Positions 16,771 through 26,253 are shown, numbered from the stretch's first letter. The stretch is DNA of 64,000 nucleotides from Nitrospinaceae bacterium (GCA_029261535.1 JAJDBF010000031.1:1-64000); one strand, 5' to 3'. Translations and numbers: made by a program. The notes: a model not told the origin generated them from the sequence alone.

Positions 16771-16798
16771 AATCAATATTTTAGAGTTGATTTTTTTG
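16771..16798 (+). terminator. Weak terminator candidate after the transglutaminase gene
   Basis: AATCAA and TTGATT form a 6-bp stem with a 10-nt loop, followed by a short T run. The stem is AT-rich, so support is weak. Confidence 0.35.
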
Positions 16799-16885
16799 TG
16801 ACTCTATTTACCATATAATTACAGGCTTTTATCGGAAACTATATCAAGACTTGCCATCCGCACCCAATCCGAGGACCAAGTTATA

Positions 16886-18592
16886 GTGATAGACATAAAG
16901 CAAATTCCAGAATTCACTTTTGAGATGATTCTGAATGCGGCGAATGAAGGCATCTATGGAGTGGACCTTGAAGGTAAAACAACCTTCTGCAATGAGTACG
17001 GAGCTCATCTGCTGGGATATGAAATTGATGAAATCGTGGGCCAGCCGCAACACAATCTGATTCATTACAAACACCCCGATGGCTCCCCTTATGAAAAGGA
17101 AAACTGCCCCACATACGCGACTTCCCAAGATGGTCAAATCCACCATATAAAAGATGAAGTCTTTTGGAAAAAAGACGGAACCTCTCTTCCAGTGGAATAC
17201 AAGAGTAACCCCATATATCACAACAAAAAGATCGTTGGCGCCGTCATCACGTTTAATAGCAGGGAAAAAGAGCTGAAGCTGGAAATGGAGCGCCACCAGG
17301 CCCTTGCCCAATTACGCCAAAGCCAACAAGAATTGAAAGCTGTTTTTAATACAGTGGTCGATGGCATCATCTCCATTGATGAGAAGGGGACCCTTCTGCA
17401 CTTGAATAGAGCGGCTGAGAGCATGTTCGGATACAAATCCAAGGAGGTGCTTGGTAAAAATGTCAGAATGCTGATGCCGGAGCCCTATACCACCGAACAC
17501 GATAGCTATCTTGAAAATTATTTGAAAACGGGTAAAGCCAAAGTAATCGGGATTGGACGTGAAGTCGTTGGATTAAGAAAAGACGGTTCTACCTTCCCGA
17601 TGGAACTCGGCATTTCAGCAACCGTCAATGACAAGGGTTACCAGTTCACGGGAATAACCAAAGACATCTCCCGCCTGAAGCAATCCATGGCGGTACAAGC
17701 ACGATTAGTGTCGGTGATCGAAAATACAGACGATGCCGTTCTCGGCTGCCTGCTTGACGGGACCATCAACCTGTGGAACCGGGCGGCCCAACGCATATTC
17801 GGTTATAGCGAATCTGAAATCGTCGGTCGTCATATATCAACTCTGGTTCCCGATGATTTCCAGCATGAGCCCGCCTATCTCATTGAATCTATCAAGCGCG
17901 GGCAGACTTTGACTAATTTTGAAACGAAACGTCTCAGAAAAGATGGCCTTATAGTGGATGTTGCCCTCACTCTGTCACCCTTTTTCGATTCCCTGGGAGA
18001 AATTAACGGGGTGTCATCCATTGCCCGCGACATCCGCCATCAAAAAGAATTGCTCAAGGAAAAAGAAAACCTGATCCAGAAGCTGGAAGAGGCCACCCTG
18101 ACCGATCCCCTCACTGGACTTCTGAACCGGCGGGGCTTTGCCTCGCGGCTGGATAATGAACTGGCACGGTTTCGGCGCAACCAGCGGCCCTTTTCAATTT
18201 TGCTTCTGGATATTGATCACTTTAAAAAAATCAACGATATCCATGGGCATTCAACAGGGGACAGGGTGCTACAGGAATTGTCCCTCAAACTAACATCCAA
18301 TACCCGGGAGATTGACACCGTCTGTCGCTGGGGAGGCGAGGAATTCCTCATCCTATTGGTGGAAAGCGAGCTCAGCGGTGCCACACAGGTGGCCGAAAAA
18401 ATCCGCGCGGCAATTGAAGATATGAAAATTCAAGCAGACAGGAAACACCTGCCGGTCACCGTCAGCATCGGGGTGAGTGAATTCGAAAATCCGGATACCA
18501 AGTTTGAAAGTTTTCTCAAGGAGGCTGATGATCGCCTGTACCAGGCTAAATCCGAAGGACGCAACCGCGTTGTCGCCTCTGACCTTTCCTGA
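16886..18592 (+). CDS. Diguanylate cyclase with three PAS domains (PAS-PAS-PAS-GGDEF)
   Basis: A 568-residue cytoplasmic sensor that should make cyclic di-GMP. The first PAS domain is near 10-130 (GIYGVDLEGKTTFCNEYGAH), the second near 145-265 (GIISIDEKGTLLHLNRAAES) and the third near 270-395. A short coiled region (EKENLIQKLEEATLTDPLTG) links to the GGDEF domain, which has GGEEF at about 483-487. The inhibitory I-site RxxD is present exactly five residues before it (REID, TVCRW, GGEEF), so product inhibition is likely. There is no membrane segment. The GTG start follows a GAGG site. The PAS ligand is unknown. Confidence 0.93.
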   Translation: MIDIKQIPEFTFEMILNAANEGIYGVDLEGKTTFCNEYGAHLLGYEIDEIVGQPQHNLIHYKHPDGSPYEKENCPTYATSQDGQIHHIKDEVFWKKDGTSLPVEYKSNPIYHNKKIVGAVITFNSREKELKLEMERHQALAQLRQSQQELKAVFNTVVDGIISIDEKGTLLHLNRAAESMFGYKSKEVLGKNVRMLMPEPYTTEHDSYLENYLKTGKAKVIGIGREVVGLRKDGSTFPMELGISATVNDKGYQFTGITKDISRLKQSMAVQARLVSVIENTDDAVLGCLLDGTINLWNRAAQRIFGYSESEIVGRHISTLVPDDFQHEPAYLIESIKRGQTLTNFETKRLRKDGLIVDVALTLSPFFDSLGEINGVSSIARDIRHQKELLKEKENLIQKLEEATLTDPLTGLLNRRGFASRLDNELARFRRNQRPFSILLLDIDHFKKINDIHGHSTGDRVLQELSLKLTSNTREIDTVCRWGGEEFLILLVESELSGATQVAEKIRAAIEDMKIQADRKHLPVTVSIGVSEFENPDTKFESFLKEADDRLYQAKSEGRNRVVASDLS

Positions 18593-18750
18593 ACCACAGA
18601 CTTAAAAAACCCATAAGCCATCGAGGCACTCATTTTTACCGCGACTCTCATCCGGGAAAACTCCCCGCCTGATTGTTGCATAAAAAATTTGCAACAGACC
18701 CTGATATCCCCTAAAATTTTTAGTATCGATATAGAAGGGGCCCTCACTCA

Positions 18751-20076
18751 ATGGAAATCTTGAACGACCGTAATCTCGACACGGTGCTCGACCTGCTCAA
18801 CGAAGCGGTGTTTGTCTACAATCAGGATATGCAGATCACCCACTTCAACTCTTCAGCCGAGCAAATCACCGGTCACCGCAAGGACGAAGTGCTGGGTGAA
18901 AAATGCGTGGTCATTTTCGACAAGGGACTTTGCATCAACAACTGCGAACTCTGCATGACGGTCAAGGATGGCGACAACCAGAAAGTCGAGTTTCGCTCGT
19001 CCTTCATCCGGAGCGATGGCATCCGGCGGATGGGAGAATTTCAGGCCGGGCACCTGTCGCTTTCACCCAATGAAAAACCGCATGTGCTGGTGTCACTGAC
19101 GGACATCACGGAACTGGACCGACTGCGCAACGAATTAAAAACGACTCACTCCTTCCGCAACCTGGTCGGCAAAAGTCCGGTCATGCAGGACCTTTATCAA
19201 TCCATCCGCAACGTTGCCGAGTACGATTCCACCGTCTGCCTGTTTGGCGAGAGCGGCACCGGCAAGGAGTTGGTGGCGCGCGCCATCCACTACGAAAGCC
19301 CACGGGCAGAGCGTCCCCTGATCAAGGTCAACTGCTCGGCGTTGTCGGACAATCTGCTCGAGTCCGAACTCTTCGGGCATGTGAAGGGGGCGTTCACCGG
19401 AGCCGTGCGCGACCGGCGCGGTAAGTTTGAAGAGGCCGAAGATGGCACACTGTTCCTCGATGAAATCGGCGACCTCAACGAGCGCGTGCAGGTGAAGCTG
19501 TTACGCGTCCTACAGGAAAAAGAAATCGAGCGCGTTGGCGAAAACGTGATCCGCAAAGTCAACCTGCGCATCATCGTTGCCACCCACAAAAACCTGGAAC
19601 AAGAAGTGGCAGAAGGACGCTTCCGCGAAGACCTGTTCTATCGCCTGAACGTGATCCCCATCCACCTGCCACCATTACGGAACCGGCGCGAAGACATCCC
19701 CATGCTGGCCGATCACTTCACCAAAATATGGAACGGGTCGCACAACAAGAAAATTGAAGGCATCTCCAGTCAGGCCCTCGGGTTGTTGATGGACCACCCG
19801 TGGCCGGGCAATATTCGTGAATTGGAAAATACGATGGAGCACGCCTGCGTCAAAACCAGTAGCGAAGAATTACAACCCACCGACCTGCCGCACACCCTTC
19901 GGGAGCAGGCGAAAACCAACAGTCCGGCCCGCATGCGCAAACCAAGGCGAAAATTGACCAAAAAACAGATCGTCGATACGCTGAAAGAATGCGATCAAAA
20001 CCAGACCCACGCCGCCGAGAGGCTCGGCATCCACCGCATCACCCTGTGGCGCAAGATGACAGAACACGGCATTTAA
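18751..20076 (+). CDS. Sigma-54-dependent regulator with PAS sensor domain
   Basis: This 441-residue activator of RNA polymerase-sigma-54 has an N-terminal PAS domain (about 5-115), an AAA+ domain with Walker A GESGTGKELVARAIH (about residue 166 onward), the sigma-54 contact loop GAFTGA (about 212) and Walker B LFLDEIGD. The Fis-type helix-turn-helix is at the C-terminus (THAAERLGIHRITLWRKM). It has no receiver domain. The PAS domain contains four clustered cysteines (KCVVIFDKGLCINNCELCM), which suggests a redox, metal or iron-sulfur signal; similar cysteines occur in other PAS-type activators. It lies alone, convergent with nirK. Target genes are unknown, but a sigma-54 promoter is visible near 33963. 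Confidence 0.93.
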   Translation: MEILNDRNLDTVLDLLNEAVFVYNQDMQITHFNSSAEQITGHRKDEVLGEKCVVIFDKGLCINNCELCMTVKDGDNQKVEFRSSFIRSDGIRRMGEFQAGHLSLSPNEKPHVLVSLTDITELDRLRNELKTTHSFRNLVGKSPVMQDLYQSIRNVAEYDSTVCLFGESGTGKELVARAIHYESPRAERPLIKVNCSALSDNLLESELFGHVKGAFTGAVRDRRGKFEEAEDGTLFLDEIGDLNERVQVKLLRVLQEKEIERVGENVIRKVNLRIIVATHKNLEQEVAEGRFREDLFYRLNVIPIHLPPLRNRREDIPMLADHFTKIWNGSHNKKIEGISSQALGLLMDHPWPGNIRELENTMEHACVKTSSEELQPTDLPHTLREQAKTNSPARMRKPRRKLTKKQIVDTLKECDQNQTHAAERLGIHRITLWRKMTEHGI

Positions 20077-20116
20077 CTAATACGAGAAAATATTCATTTC
20101 CAAAAAACGCTTCCAA

Positions 20117-20151
20117 TTAAAAAAACCCCGGGCCGCATGAGCGGTCCGGGG
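20117..20151 (-). terminator. Rho-independent terminator after nirK
   Basis: CCCCGGGCCGC, loop ATGA, GCGGTCCGGGG forms a strong stem with one mismatch pair. On the minus strand it is followed by a T-rich stretch. It sits between the convergent sigma-54 regulator gene and nirK and may also slow plus-strand transcripts. Confidence 0.85.
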
Positions 20152-20237
20152 CTTGTCTTGCGGTAGGGTGGCAATGTCACAACAACCTTTTCAAGCACCA
20201 CCCTCTTTCATTTCTTTTACACGCTCTCGCCGAAAAT

Positions 20238-21224
20238 TTATTTTCCGGCTTTGAACACGTTCGGGTCTTCCTTGCCTTCGACAACCAGGTGGCCGATGGC
20301 GCCTTTGGCCACGCGGAAAATACTGTGGTCCACCAGCGTGTAAGTACCGGGCACGTCGACCTTGAACTCAACGATCACGGCACCCGCCGAAGGCACGAGC
20401 GTGGTCTGCACGTTGCTGTTGACCGTGCCACCGATCGCGCCTTCCAGATACACCCGGTCGAAAATTTCCCCAATGATATGAAACGATGAAATTCCGTTCG
20501 GCCCGATGTTGCCGAAGAAAATGCGCACGGTCTCGCCAACTTTTGCCTTGAGCACCTTGTCGCCCATCAAAGCTCCCTGCGAACCATTGAACACAACATA
20601 CTCCGGGTGCTCTTCGAGTCCGTTCTGCAAACTGAATTCCGCTTTACCGTCTTTCACGTCCGCAAAAAATTCGCTCTCGAACACATAATACTCGCGGTCA
20701 ACCGCAGGCAAGCCACCGGCAGGTTCGACCAGAATCAGGCCGTACATGCCATTGGCAATGTGATCGACAATCGCACCCGCCGCGCAATGGTAAATATAAA
20801 GACCCGGTGCCATGGCTTTCCAGGTGAACACTTTTTCTTCGCCCGGCTTTGCCGTATTGACCGCCGCGCCGCCACCCGGACCATTCACCGCGTGAATGTC
20901 GATATTGTGCGGTTGGGAATTATCTTTATGATTGGCCAGATGAAATTCCACCGAATCACCGACGCGCAATCGGCCCATCGGACCCGGCACGGTGCCGTTG
21001 AAACTCCAGAAGTCGTACTTCACACCATCAGCGATGGGGCCGGTGAACTCCTTCGCTTCAAATTTCATCACCACCGTTTTGGCCGCACGCTTGCCCACCG
21101 GAGCCGGAACATTCGGCGCGTGGGCCAGAGGGCCGCCCCCTGCCAACGCATCACCCGCCACCAAACTGCCCGCTACCATCAACCCAATCAATCCCGCTTT
21201 CCAATGGTTCCTGACCCGCATCAT
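20238..21224 (-). CDS. nirK: Copper-containing nitrite reductase, NirK type
   Basis: Periplasmic two-domain multicopper protein reducing nitrite to nitric oxide. It has a signal peptide to about residue 28. All ligands are visible. Type 1 copper: His106 (QPHN), Cys147 (YHC), His155 (VDHIA) and Met160 (NGM). Type 2 copper: His111 (IDIH), His146 and His249 (SSFHII). The catalytic Asp109 is in the same IDIH motif, with Gly-rich GPGGG after it. Length (328) is close to classical NirK. The start ATG follows GGAGA at good spacing. In nitrite oxidisers NirK is common, but its role there is debated. The gene stands alone with a terminator. Confidence 0.93.
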   Translation of the reverse strand: MMRVRNHWKAGLIGLMVAGSLVAGDALAGGGPLAHAPNVPAPVGKRAAKTVVMKFEAKEFTGPIADGVKYDFWSFNGTVPGPMGRLRVGDSVEFHLANHKDNSQPHNIDIHAVNGPGGGAAVNTAKPGEEKVFTWKAMAPGLYIYHCAAGAIVDHIANGMYGLILVEPAGGLPAVDREYYVFESEFFADVKDGKAEFSLQNGLEEHPEYVVFNGSQGALMGDKVLKAKVGETVRIFFGNIGPNGISSFHIIGEIFDRVYLEGAIGGTVNSNVQTTLVPSAGAVIVEFKVDVPGTYTLVDHSIFRVAKGAIGHLVVEGKEDPNVFKAGK

Positions 21225-21588
21225 TAAATCTCCAAATAAGAAGTTTTTTTTCTCGTAATGCGGTGATAGTTACAAATCCCGTGCCAACCCGGTCGATTCC
21301 GCGATGCCCCCTCTATCAGCCTGTGGAGCAAGGTTTTAACGGAAAAAGGGAGCTGACGGCAAATCCCTCCCCGCCAGCTTTCTATTGCAAAAATTTTATT
21401 GCAATAGCTATGCAATATTTCATAAAAAGGAAAGTCCAAGGCGAGATTCTTCACCTTCGGTTCAGAATGACGCGCGATGTTTTTTTGTTTTTGTTAGCCC
21501 CACCGCAAGGTGGTCCGGCGAGGAGCACCAGGTAGTGGCTCTTTCTGTTTGGATGTCGCCTGTCTGTCGGGGTACAATAGCGAGCTAT
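21225..21588. other. Intergenic stretch of about 360 bp with repeat copy
   Basis: Holds the divergent start regions of nirK and the MobB-MobA gene. Positions 21440-21471 carry a copy of the dispersed motif GGCGAGATTCTTCAC with its partner TTCAGAATGAC. No gene is visible. Confidence 0.6.
21440..21471. repeat. Dispersed repeat, GGCGAGATTCTTCAC type
   Basis: Matches 28255-28284, with a CTTCGG middle. The outer hexamers GATTCT and AGAATG form an imperfect inverted pair. Confidence 0.7.
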
Positions 21589-22713
21589 ATGGACAGATAC
21601 TGGGAACGATTCAAAACGCCATTCCTTTGTTTTGCGGGCTTTTCCGGGGTTGGGAAAACCACCCTCGTCGAGCACATGATCCGCCGCTTCAAGGAGGACA
21701 AGATCCGCGTCGGCTATTACAAGCACGACGCTCACCGCTTTCAGATGGACAAAGAAGGCAAGGACACCTGGCGTTGCCAGAGTGCCGGGGCGGGCATCGC
21801 CACCATCAACGACCCTGAGCATTTCGCGGTGATCGCAGAAAACCCGTTCAAGAAGCGCACCATCACCCACGCGCTGGAGCAGTGCGACTGCATCCTGATC
21901 GAAGGTTATAAAAAATCTCCGTTCAACAAAATAGTGTTTCTCGATGCCGACGGAAACCTGCCCATCGCCAGCGATGACAAGTATATCCGGGCGATCATTC
22001 ATCAGGGCGTGGTCAATGATGAGTTGATGCAAGACTTGTCAGTGCCGCTGTTCAACCGTGACGAACTCGAACCGATCTATCAGTTTGTCAAACAGCACTT
22101 CATCAATTGCGCCAGCCCTCTGTACAGCGCGGTGTTTATCGGCGGACAAAGCAAGCGCATGGGCCGTCCCAAATTTTCCCTCGATTACAATGGCATGGCG
22201 GAGCCGAAAAGGCTTGTCGAGCACCTCGGGAAAATCGCGGAAAAAGCGTTTCTCTCGGCCCGGCCGGAGCAGGACCTCGCGCCGCTGGGGGATATCCCGG
22301 GTGCCGGGCGCATCAATGATGAACATTATAATCTTGGCCCGGTAGGGGGACTGGCCACCTTGATGGGGACGCATCCCGAATCTGCCTGGCTGGTGACCGC
22401 CTGTGACATGCCGTTCCTCGATCCGGCATCCCTTGAATACATCGTCAGTCAGCGCGATCCACTGCGCTACGGCACCTGCTACACCAAAAAAGGCGGGCTC
22501 GGGGTCGAGACCATGTGCGCCATCTACGAACCGAAATTTATCGTGCCCCTGTTCGAGGCGATGAGTCGGCGCGAATTGTCGCTGTCCCGTATCATCAACG
22601 AACTGCCCTTTAAACTGGTGAAAGTTCCCGAAGACCACCGCGCCAGCTTTCTCAATATCAACACTCCGGAGGAATATGAAATGGCGCGGGAAAAACGGCA
22701 GGAAAAAGTGTAG
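21589..22713 (+). CDS. MobB-MobA fusion for molybdenum cofactor guanylylation
   Basis: One 374-residue polypeptide combines two molybdenum-cofactor proteins. The N-terminal half is MobB-like, a GTPase: GFSGVGKTTLVEHMI, then GYYKHDAHRFQMD and LIEGYKKSPFNKI. The C-terminal half (from about residue 178) is MobA, which transfers GMP to molybdopterin: FIGGQSKRMGRPKFSL, then NLGPVGGLATLMG and TACDMPFLDP. I start at ATG 21589 because the longer frame runs into repeated non-coding DNA. It lies upstream of moeA on the same strand, separated by 216 bp holding a repeat element. It should supply bis-MGD cofactor for molybdoenzymes such as nitrite oxidoreductase or formate dehydrogenase, which are not in this window. 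Confidence 0.9.
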   Translation: MDRYWERFKTPFLCFAGFSGVGKTTLVEHMIRRFKEDKIRVGYYKHDAHRFQMDKEGKDTWRCQSAGAGIATINDPEHFAVIAENPFKKRTITHALEQCDCILIEGYKKSPFNKIVFLDADGNLPIASDDKYIRAIIHQGVVNDELMQDLSVPLFNRDELEPIYQFVKQHFINCASPLYSAVFIGGQSKRMGRPKFSLDYNGMAEPKRLVEHLGKIAEKAFLSARPEQDLAPLGDIPGAGRINDEHYNLGPVGGLATLMGTHPESAWLVTACDMPFLDPASLEYIVSQRDPLRYGTCYTKKGGLGVETMCAIYEPKFIVPLFEAMSRRELSLSRIINELPFKLVKVPEDHRASFLNINTPEEYEMAREKRQEKV

Positions 22714-22719
22714 TCTAGA

Positions 22720-22837
22720 GGGGCCTCTAGTAATTCGATACTTTCCATTCCGGCAATTCGCAGACCCTCAAAAACCAAGGGGGTTACTTTTGCCGTGCGC
22801 TAGCACCTCGCGGCCAAAAACAATTTCTAGAGGTACC
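22720..22837 (-). repeat. Roughly 120-bp element with inverted ends, copy 1
   Basis: This element begins seven bases after the MobB-MobA stop codon. The left end GGGGCCTCTAGTAATTCG and the reverse complement of the right end GGTACCTCTAGAAATTG are imperfect inverted repeats. The whole element aligns with the reverse complement of 45282-45402, including the internal TTTGCCGTGCGC and AGCACCTCGCG blocks. It resembles a MITE or a REP-like cassette and has no coding capacity. Confidence 0.75.
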
Positions 22838-22929
22838 TAAAAGTAGCCTCTATATAGAAGGCTTTTTTTTCTGGAGTTCCTCTGCCAATCCTGACCATCA
22901 ACCCTGCAATACAATCATAAGGAAATGCC

Positions 22930-24144
22930 GTGAGCATGATCACCGTTGAGGATGCGCTTGCCAGCATCCTTGCTAAAATAAAATTCAAGGGAATCGAACG
23001 CGTTTCGCTGGAGCAAGCGTTGGGCCGCATCCTCGCCGAAGATGTCGTCTCTGGTCGCAACAACCCGCCGCTCGACAATTCGGCAATGGACGGCTATGCA
23101 CTCATCGCGGAAGACGTGAAGTCTGCTGGGCCTGATAACTCGGTCCGCTTGAAAATGGCCGACAGCATTGCCGCCGGATACGAAAGCGACCGCACACTTC
23201 AACGCGGCGAAGCCTTCCGCATCATGACGGGTGCGCCGGTACCGCAAGGTGCCGACTGCGTCATCATGCAGGAAGATACCGAAAAAGACGGCGACGACAT
23301 TTTGTGTCTCGACCGGGCCGAGGTCGGAGAAAATATCAGGCTCGCCGGGGAAGATGTCAAAGTCGGCGAGACCGTCATGGAAAAAGGCATCCAATTACTG
23401 CCGTCTCACATCGGGATGCTGGCGGTGATCGGACGATCGAGTATCGCCGTGGCGCAGAAGCCAACGGTTGCCGTGCTGTCCACCGGTGATGAAATTGTTG
23501 ACCTCGATGGCGACGCTACCGGCCCGCGCATCTACAACAGCAACGGCTATATGTTATCGGCGCAGATCAAAGCCGCTGGTGCCGATCCGGTTTACCTTGG
23601 CATCGCCCAGGACACCGAAGAAGACCTGATGAAACATTTCGAGTGGGCCCTCAACTGCGATGTGCTGGTGTCCTCCGGCGGCGTGTCGGTGGGCGATTAT
23701 GATCTGGTCAAAGCCAGCCTCGATAAACTGGGCAATGAAATGTCCTTTTGGAAAGTCGCGATGAAACCGGGCAAGCCGCTGGCGTTTGGTCGCATCGGCC
23801 CGCGACCGGTGTTTGGCCTGCCGGGTAATCCGGTATCCTCGTTTGTTTCCTTCGAGCAGTTCGTCAGACCGGCACTCAGGAAAATGATGGGAGCCAATCA
23901 ACTGGGCCTGAAACAGGTGCAGGCGCGGCTGACCGAAACCATCACCAAGAGAACCAAGAGAGTCCACTTCATGAGTGCTGAGCTGGTGTCCGACAACGGC
24001 GAATACAGCGTGTCGCCGGCCCGCGTACAGGGTTCCGGCGTATTGAAATCTGCCATGAACGCCAACGGCCTGCTGGTCTTCCCGCTGGATCGGGAAGAGA
24101 TCAAGAGCGGCGAAATCGTCAGCGTACAGATGCTGGAGGCGTGA
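22930..24144 (+). CDS. moeA: Molybdopterin molybdenumtransferase MoeA
   Basis: Inserts molybdate into adenylylated molybdopterin in the cytoplasm. Motifs are typical: NPPLDNSAMDGYAL near 42-55, RIMTGAPVPQGADCVIMQED, the molybdopterin-binding STGDEIVDL and YNSNGYML, SSGGVSVGDYDLVK and FGLPGNPVSSFVSFEQFVRP. Length 404 is standard. The GTG at 22930 has AAGGAA five bases upstream; an ATG two codons later is the alternative. It works with the upstream MobB-MobA protein. The next gene begins at its stop codon. Confidence 0.96.
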   Translation: MSMITVEDALASILAKIKFKGIERVSLEQALGRILAEDVVSGRNNPPLDNSAMDGYALIAEDVKSAGPDNSVRLKMADSIAAGYESDRTLQRGEAFRIMTGAPVPQGADCVIMQEDTEKDGDDILCLDRAEVGENIRLAGEDVKVGETVMEKGIQLLPSHIGMLAVIGRSSIAVAQKPTVAVLSTGDEIVDLDGDATGPRIYNSNGYMLSAQIKAAGADPVYLGIAQDTEEDLMKHFEWALNCDVLVSSGGVSVGDYDLVKASLDKLGNEMSFWKVAMKPGKPLAFGRIGPRPVFGLPGNPVSSFVSFEQFVRPALRKMMGANQLGLKQVQARLTETITKRTKRVHFMSAELVSDNGEYSVSPARVQGSGVLKSAMNANGLLVFPLDREEIKSGEIVSVQMLEA

Positions 24145-24149
24145 CAGCT

Positions 24150-26024
24150 GTGAATAAAATTCGACTGTCTTTTTTCTGCCTGATTCTCCTCCTTATAGTG
24201 CATCCATTTTCTGCGATGGCTCAGGACAACGCTGGCCTCGACCGCATGATCCGTCAGATCGAATCCAAATTCCCTTCCCTTGAAGGTTATGTGGTTGATG
24301 TTAAAGGCGCACAACTGATTCTTGATTTGAAGTTGGGGCAGGATTTAAAGCCCGGCGATCATTTGAAAATCATGCGCCTGGGCGAAGCCATCATTCACCC
24401 TGTCACTAAAAAGAAGCTGGGTCAACGCGAGACCGATCTCGGTCGTGCCGAAGTTGTCGAGGTGAGAAAAGATTATTCGATAGCGCGAATGGACAACCCT
24501 GGCGTCCCGGTGAAAAAAGGGGATGCCGTCCGCAGTTTCTTCCGGAAAATTTCCATATTAGTAACGCCGGTACGCACCCCGAGAGGCAGTAAAGTGGATA
24601 GTGCGGAGCTGGGTCTTGAGATCGAATCGCGACTGAATGCGCACCCCAGGTTCAATGTGCCAACATTTGATCTTCGCGTCTGGGCGAGGGAGCGCAAGGT
24701 AAAGTTCAATCAGGTGCCCGGCCCGGAACACCTGCTGGCCCTGCAAGCGGAAGTCGATGTCGATTACCTGCTTCTGCCAGGTATCACCGGCTCCGGCAAG
24801 AAGGCGGTGATGGACTACCGGCTGGTGTCCGCTGTCGATGGCGAGGTGGTGACGCAATCACGCCTGATGACCAACGCGCCCCTGCGCTCGGCGAAAACCG
24901 ACAGCCGGAAATCGCGCCGCTCGAATCGCAAGAAAGCACCAAGATCCGGCGGGGTGCAGAGCGATTTTGATGGCGAGGATGGAGGCCCGCTGGAGTTTAT
25001 TACCAAGCAGGAATTTCAGTTTGAAGTGGTCGACATGGACACCGGCGATGTCAACGGCGATGGCAAGACCGACTATGTCTTCATCAGTCCTGAGCGAGTC
25101 CGCTTCTACAAATTCAACGGTCAGAAGTTCAAGCAGGTTTCTGTTTTTCGCGCGCCCGAGCGAGGCTCACAATTTATTTCGGTCGATGTTGCCGACATCA
25201 ACGGCAATGGTCGTGATGAAGTTTTTGTCACCTGCAATGTCGGGCAACGCCTGCAATCGTTCGTCCTGGAAATGGTCAAGGGGAAAAAACGGTTGACACC
25301 CATCGATGAAGACCTGAATCTGTATTTCCGGGTGATCAAGCCCGCAAAGAGCAAACCCCGACTTCTTGTGCAGAAACCGGGGCATGACCGACCCTTTCGC
25401 CCGGCGATTTATGAATACGGCTGGGAGGGCGATGAATACGAGGAAATCCGGGAAATTGAACTGCCGCACATTCCCGGCAGACCTTTAATTACCATTTACG
25501 GGCTGACATTGGCTAACATCACGCCTACCAAGACATTGGAAACCATTTTTCTTGACAGCAATTATCACCTCCGAGTATACTCCGCGAAAGGCCGTTTACT
25601 GGTTAAATCGGATGAATACTACGGTCATGACCCACGCGTCATCGATGTTGCCTTAAAGGAACAGATTCCGGGAATACACAACTCGGAAGGCGATGTACAG
25701 GCTGTCCCTTACCGGGGGCGGCTTTCTGCCACCCAAAAAGGAAAAAAGCGATACCTGCTCATCCCGCATAACCACCGGCTGGGAGGGCAGTTCGTCGATA
25801 AATTGACCGTGGTGAACAACAGTAGTCTGGTGGTTCTGGGCATTGACCGTGAGGGGGTCCACAAGGTTTTTGAAACTCGAAAACAAAGTGGCTACCTGGC
25901 CGCCCATGGGGTCGCGAAATCCAAAGATCCTGCAAAAAAATGGGTTCACACGGCTCATGTTTCCAGCTTGGGGGATCTTGGCCTGGGTAAAAAAATCAGC
26001 ACTATTTTCACTTATAGTTGGTAA
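24150..26024 (+). CDS. Exported FG-GAP/VCBS-repeat protein
   Basis: A large exported protein (about 624 residues from the GTG at 24150, which lies ten bases after GGAGG; a GTG three codons earlier overlaps the moeA stop and is the alternative). The signal peptide ends at FSAMAQ. The N-terminal part (about 30-260) has a segment of mixed strands and a basic linker (SRKSRRSNRKKAPR). The C-terminal part has FG-GAP-like calcium loops: DVNGDGKTDYVFI and DINGNGRDEVFVT, suggesting a beta-propeller. No enzyme motif is visible. The overlap with moeA suggests cotranscription, though no functional link is evident. Likely in the periplasm or at the surface. Confidence 0.75.
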   Translation: MNKIRLSFFCLILLLIVHPFSAMAQDNAGLDRMIRQIESKFPSLEGYVVDVKGAQLILDLKLGQDLKPGDHLKIMRLGEAIIHPVTKKKLGQRETDLGRAEVVEVRKDYSIARMDNPGVPVKKGDAVRSFFRKISILVTPVRTPRGSKVDSAELGLEIESRLNAHPRFNVPTFDLRVWARERKVKFNQVPGPEHLLALQAEVDVDYLLLPGITGSGKKAVMDYRLVSAVDGEVVTQSRLMTNAPLRSAKTDSRKSRRSNRKKAPRSGGVQSDFDGEDGGPLEFITKQEFQFEVVDMDTGDVNGDGKTDYVFISPERVRFYKFNGQKFKQVSVFRAPERGSQFISVDVADINGNGRDEVFVTCNVGQRLQSFVLEMVKGKKRLTPIDEDLNLYFRVIKPAKSKPRLLVQKPGHDRPFRPAIYEYGWEGDEYEEIREIELPHIPGRPLITIYGLTLANITPTKTLETIFLDSNYHLRVYSAKGRLLVKSDEYYGHDPRVIDVALKEQIPGIHNSEGDVQAVPYRGRLSATQKGKKRYLLIPHNHRLGGQFVDKLTVVNNSSLVVLGIDREGVHKVFETRKQSGYLAAHGVAKSKDPAKKWVHTAHVSSLGDLGLGKKISTIFTYSW

Positions 26025-26239
26025 TTTTCCTGAATTTAGGTTACTATTTGAAAGCTATTTGTCCGCCCGAGCTGGACAACTGCAAGTTCAATCTTCTCAA
26101 TCTCTTACATACGCACAGCAAATTCGATCTATTTTTCTCGAATGTTTGAATAGTGAAATGTTTGAATCGTTAAAGTTTCATTTTAATTTTGTAAGTTTTC
26201 AATCTGCCATTTTTTAGTCAGTTCAATTCAGTTAATTTT

Positions 26240-26247
26240 GGAGGAGG
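26240..26247 (+). promoter_or_regulatory. Very strong ribosome-binding site of the porin gene
   Basis: GGAGGAGG lies six bases before the ATG of the porin gene, an unusually full match to the anti-Shine-Dalgarno sequence. It fits with high expression of an abundant outer-membrane protein. Confidence 0.85.
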
Positions 26248-26253
26248 TAAAGT

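Noticed and set aside
22714-22929. Molybdenum-cofactor riboswitch upstream of moeA
   Set aside because: The gap is mostly the 120-bp repeat element; I could not match the conserved riboswitch core.
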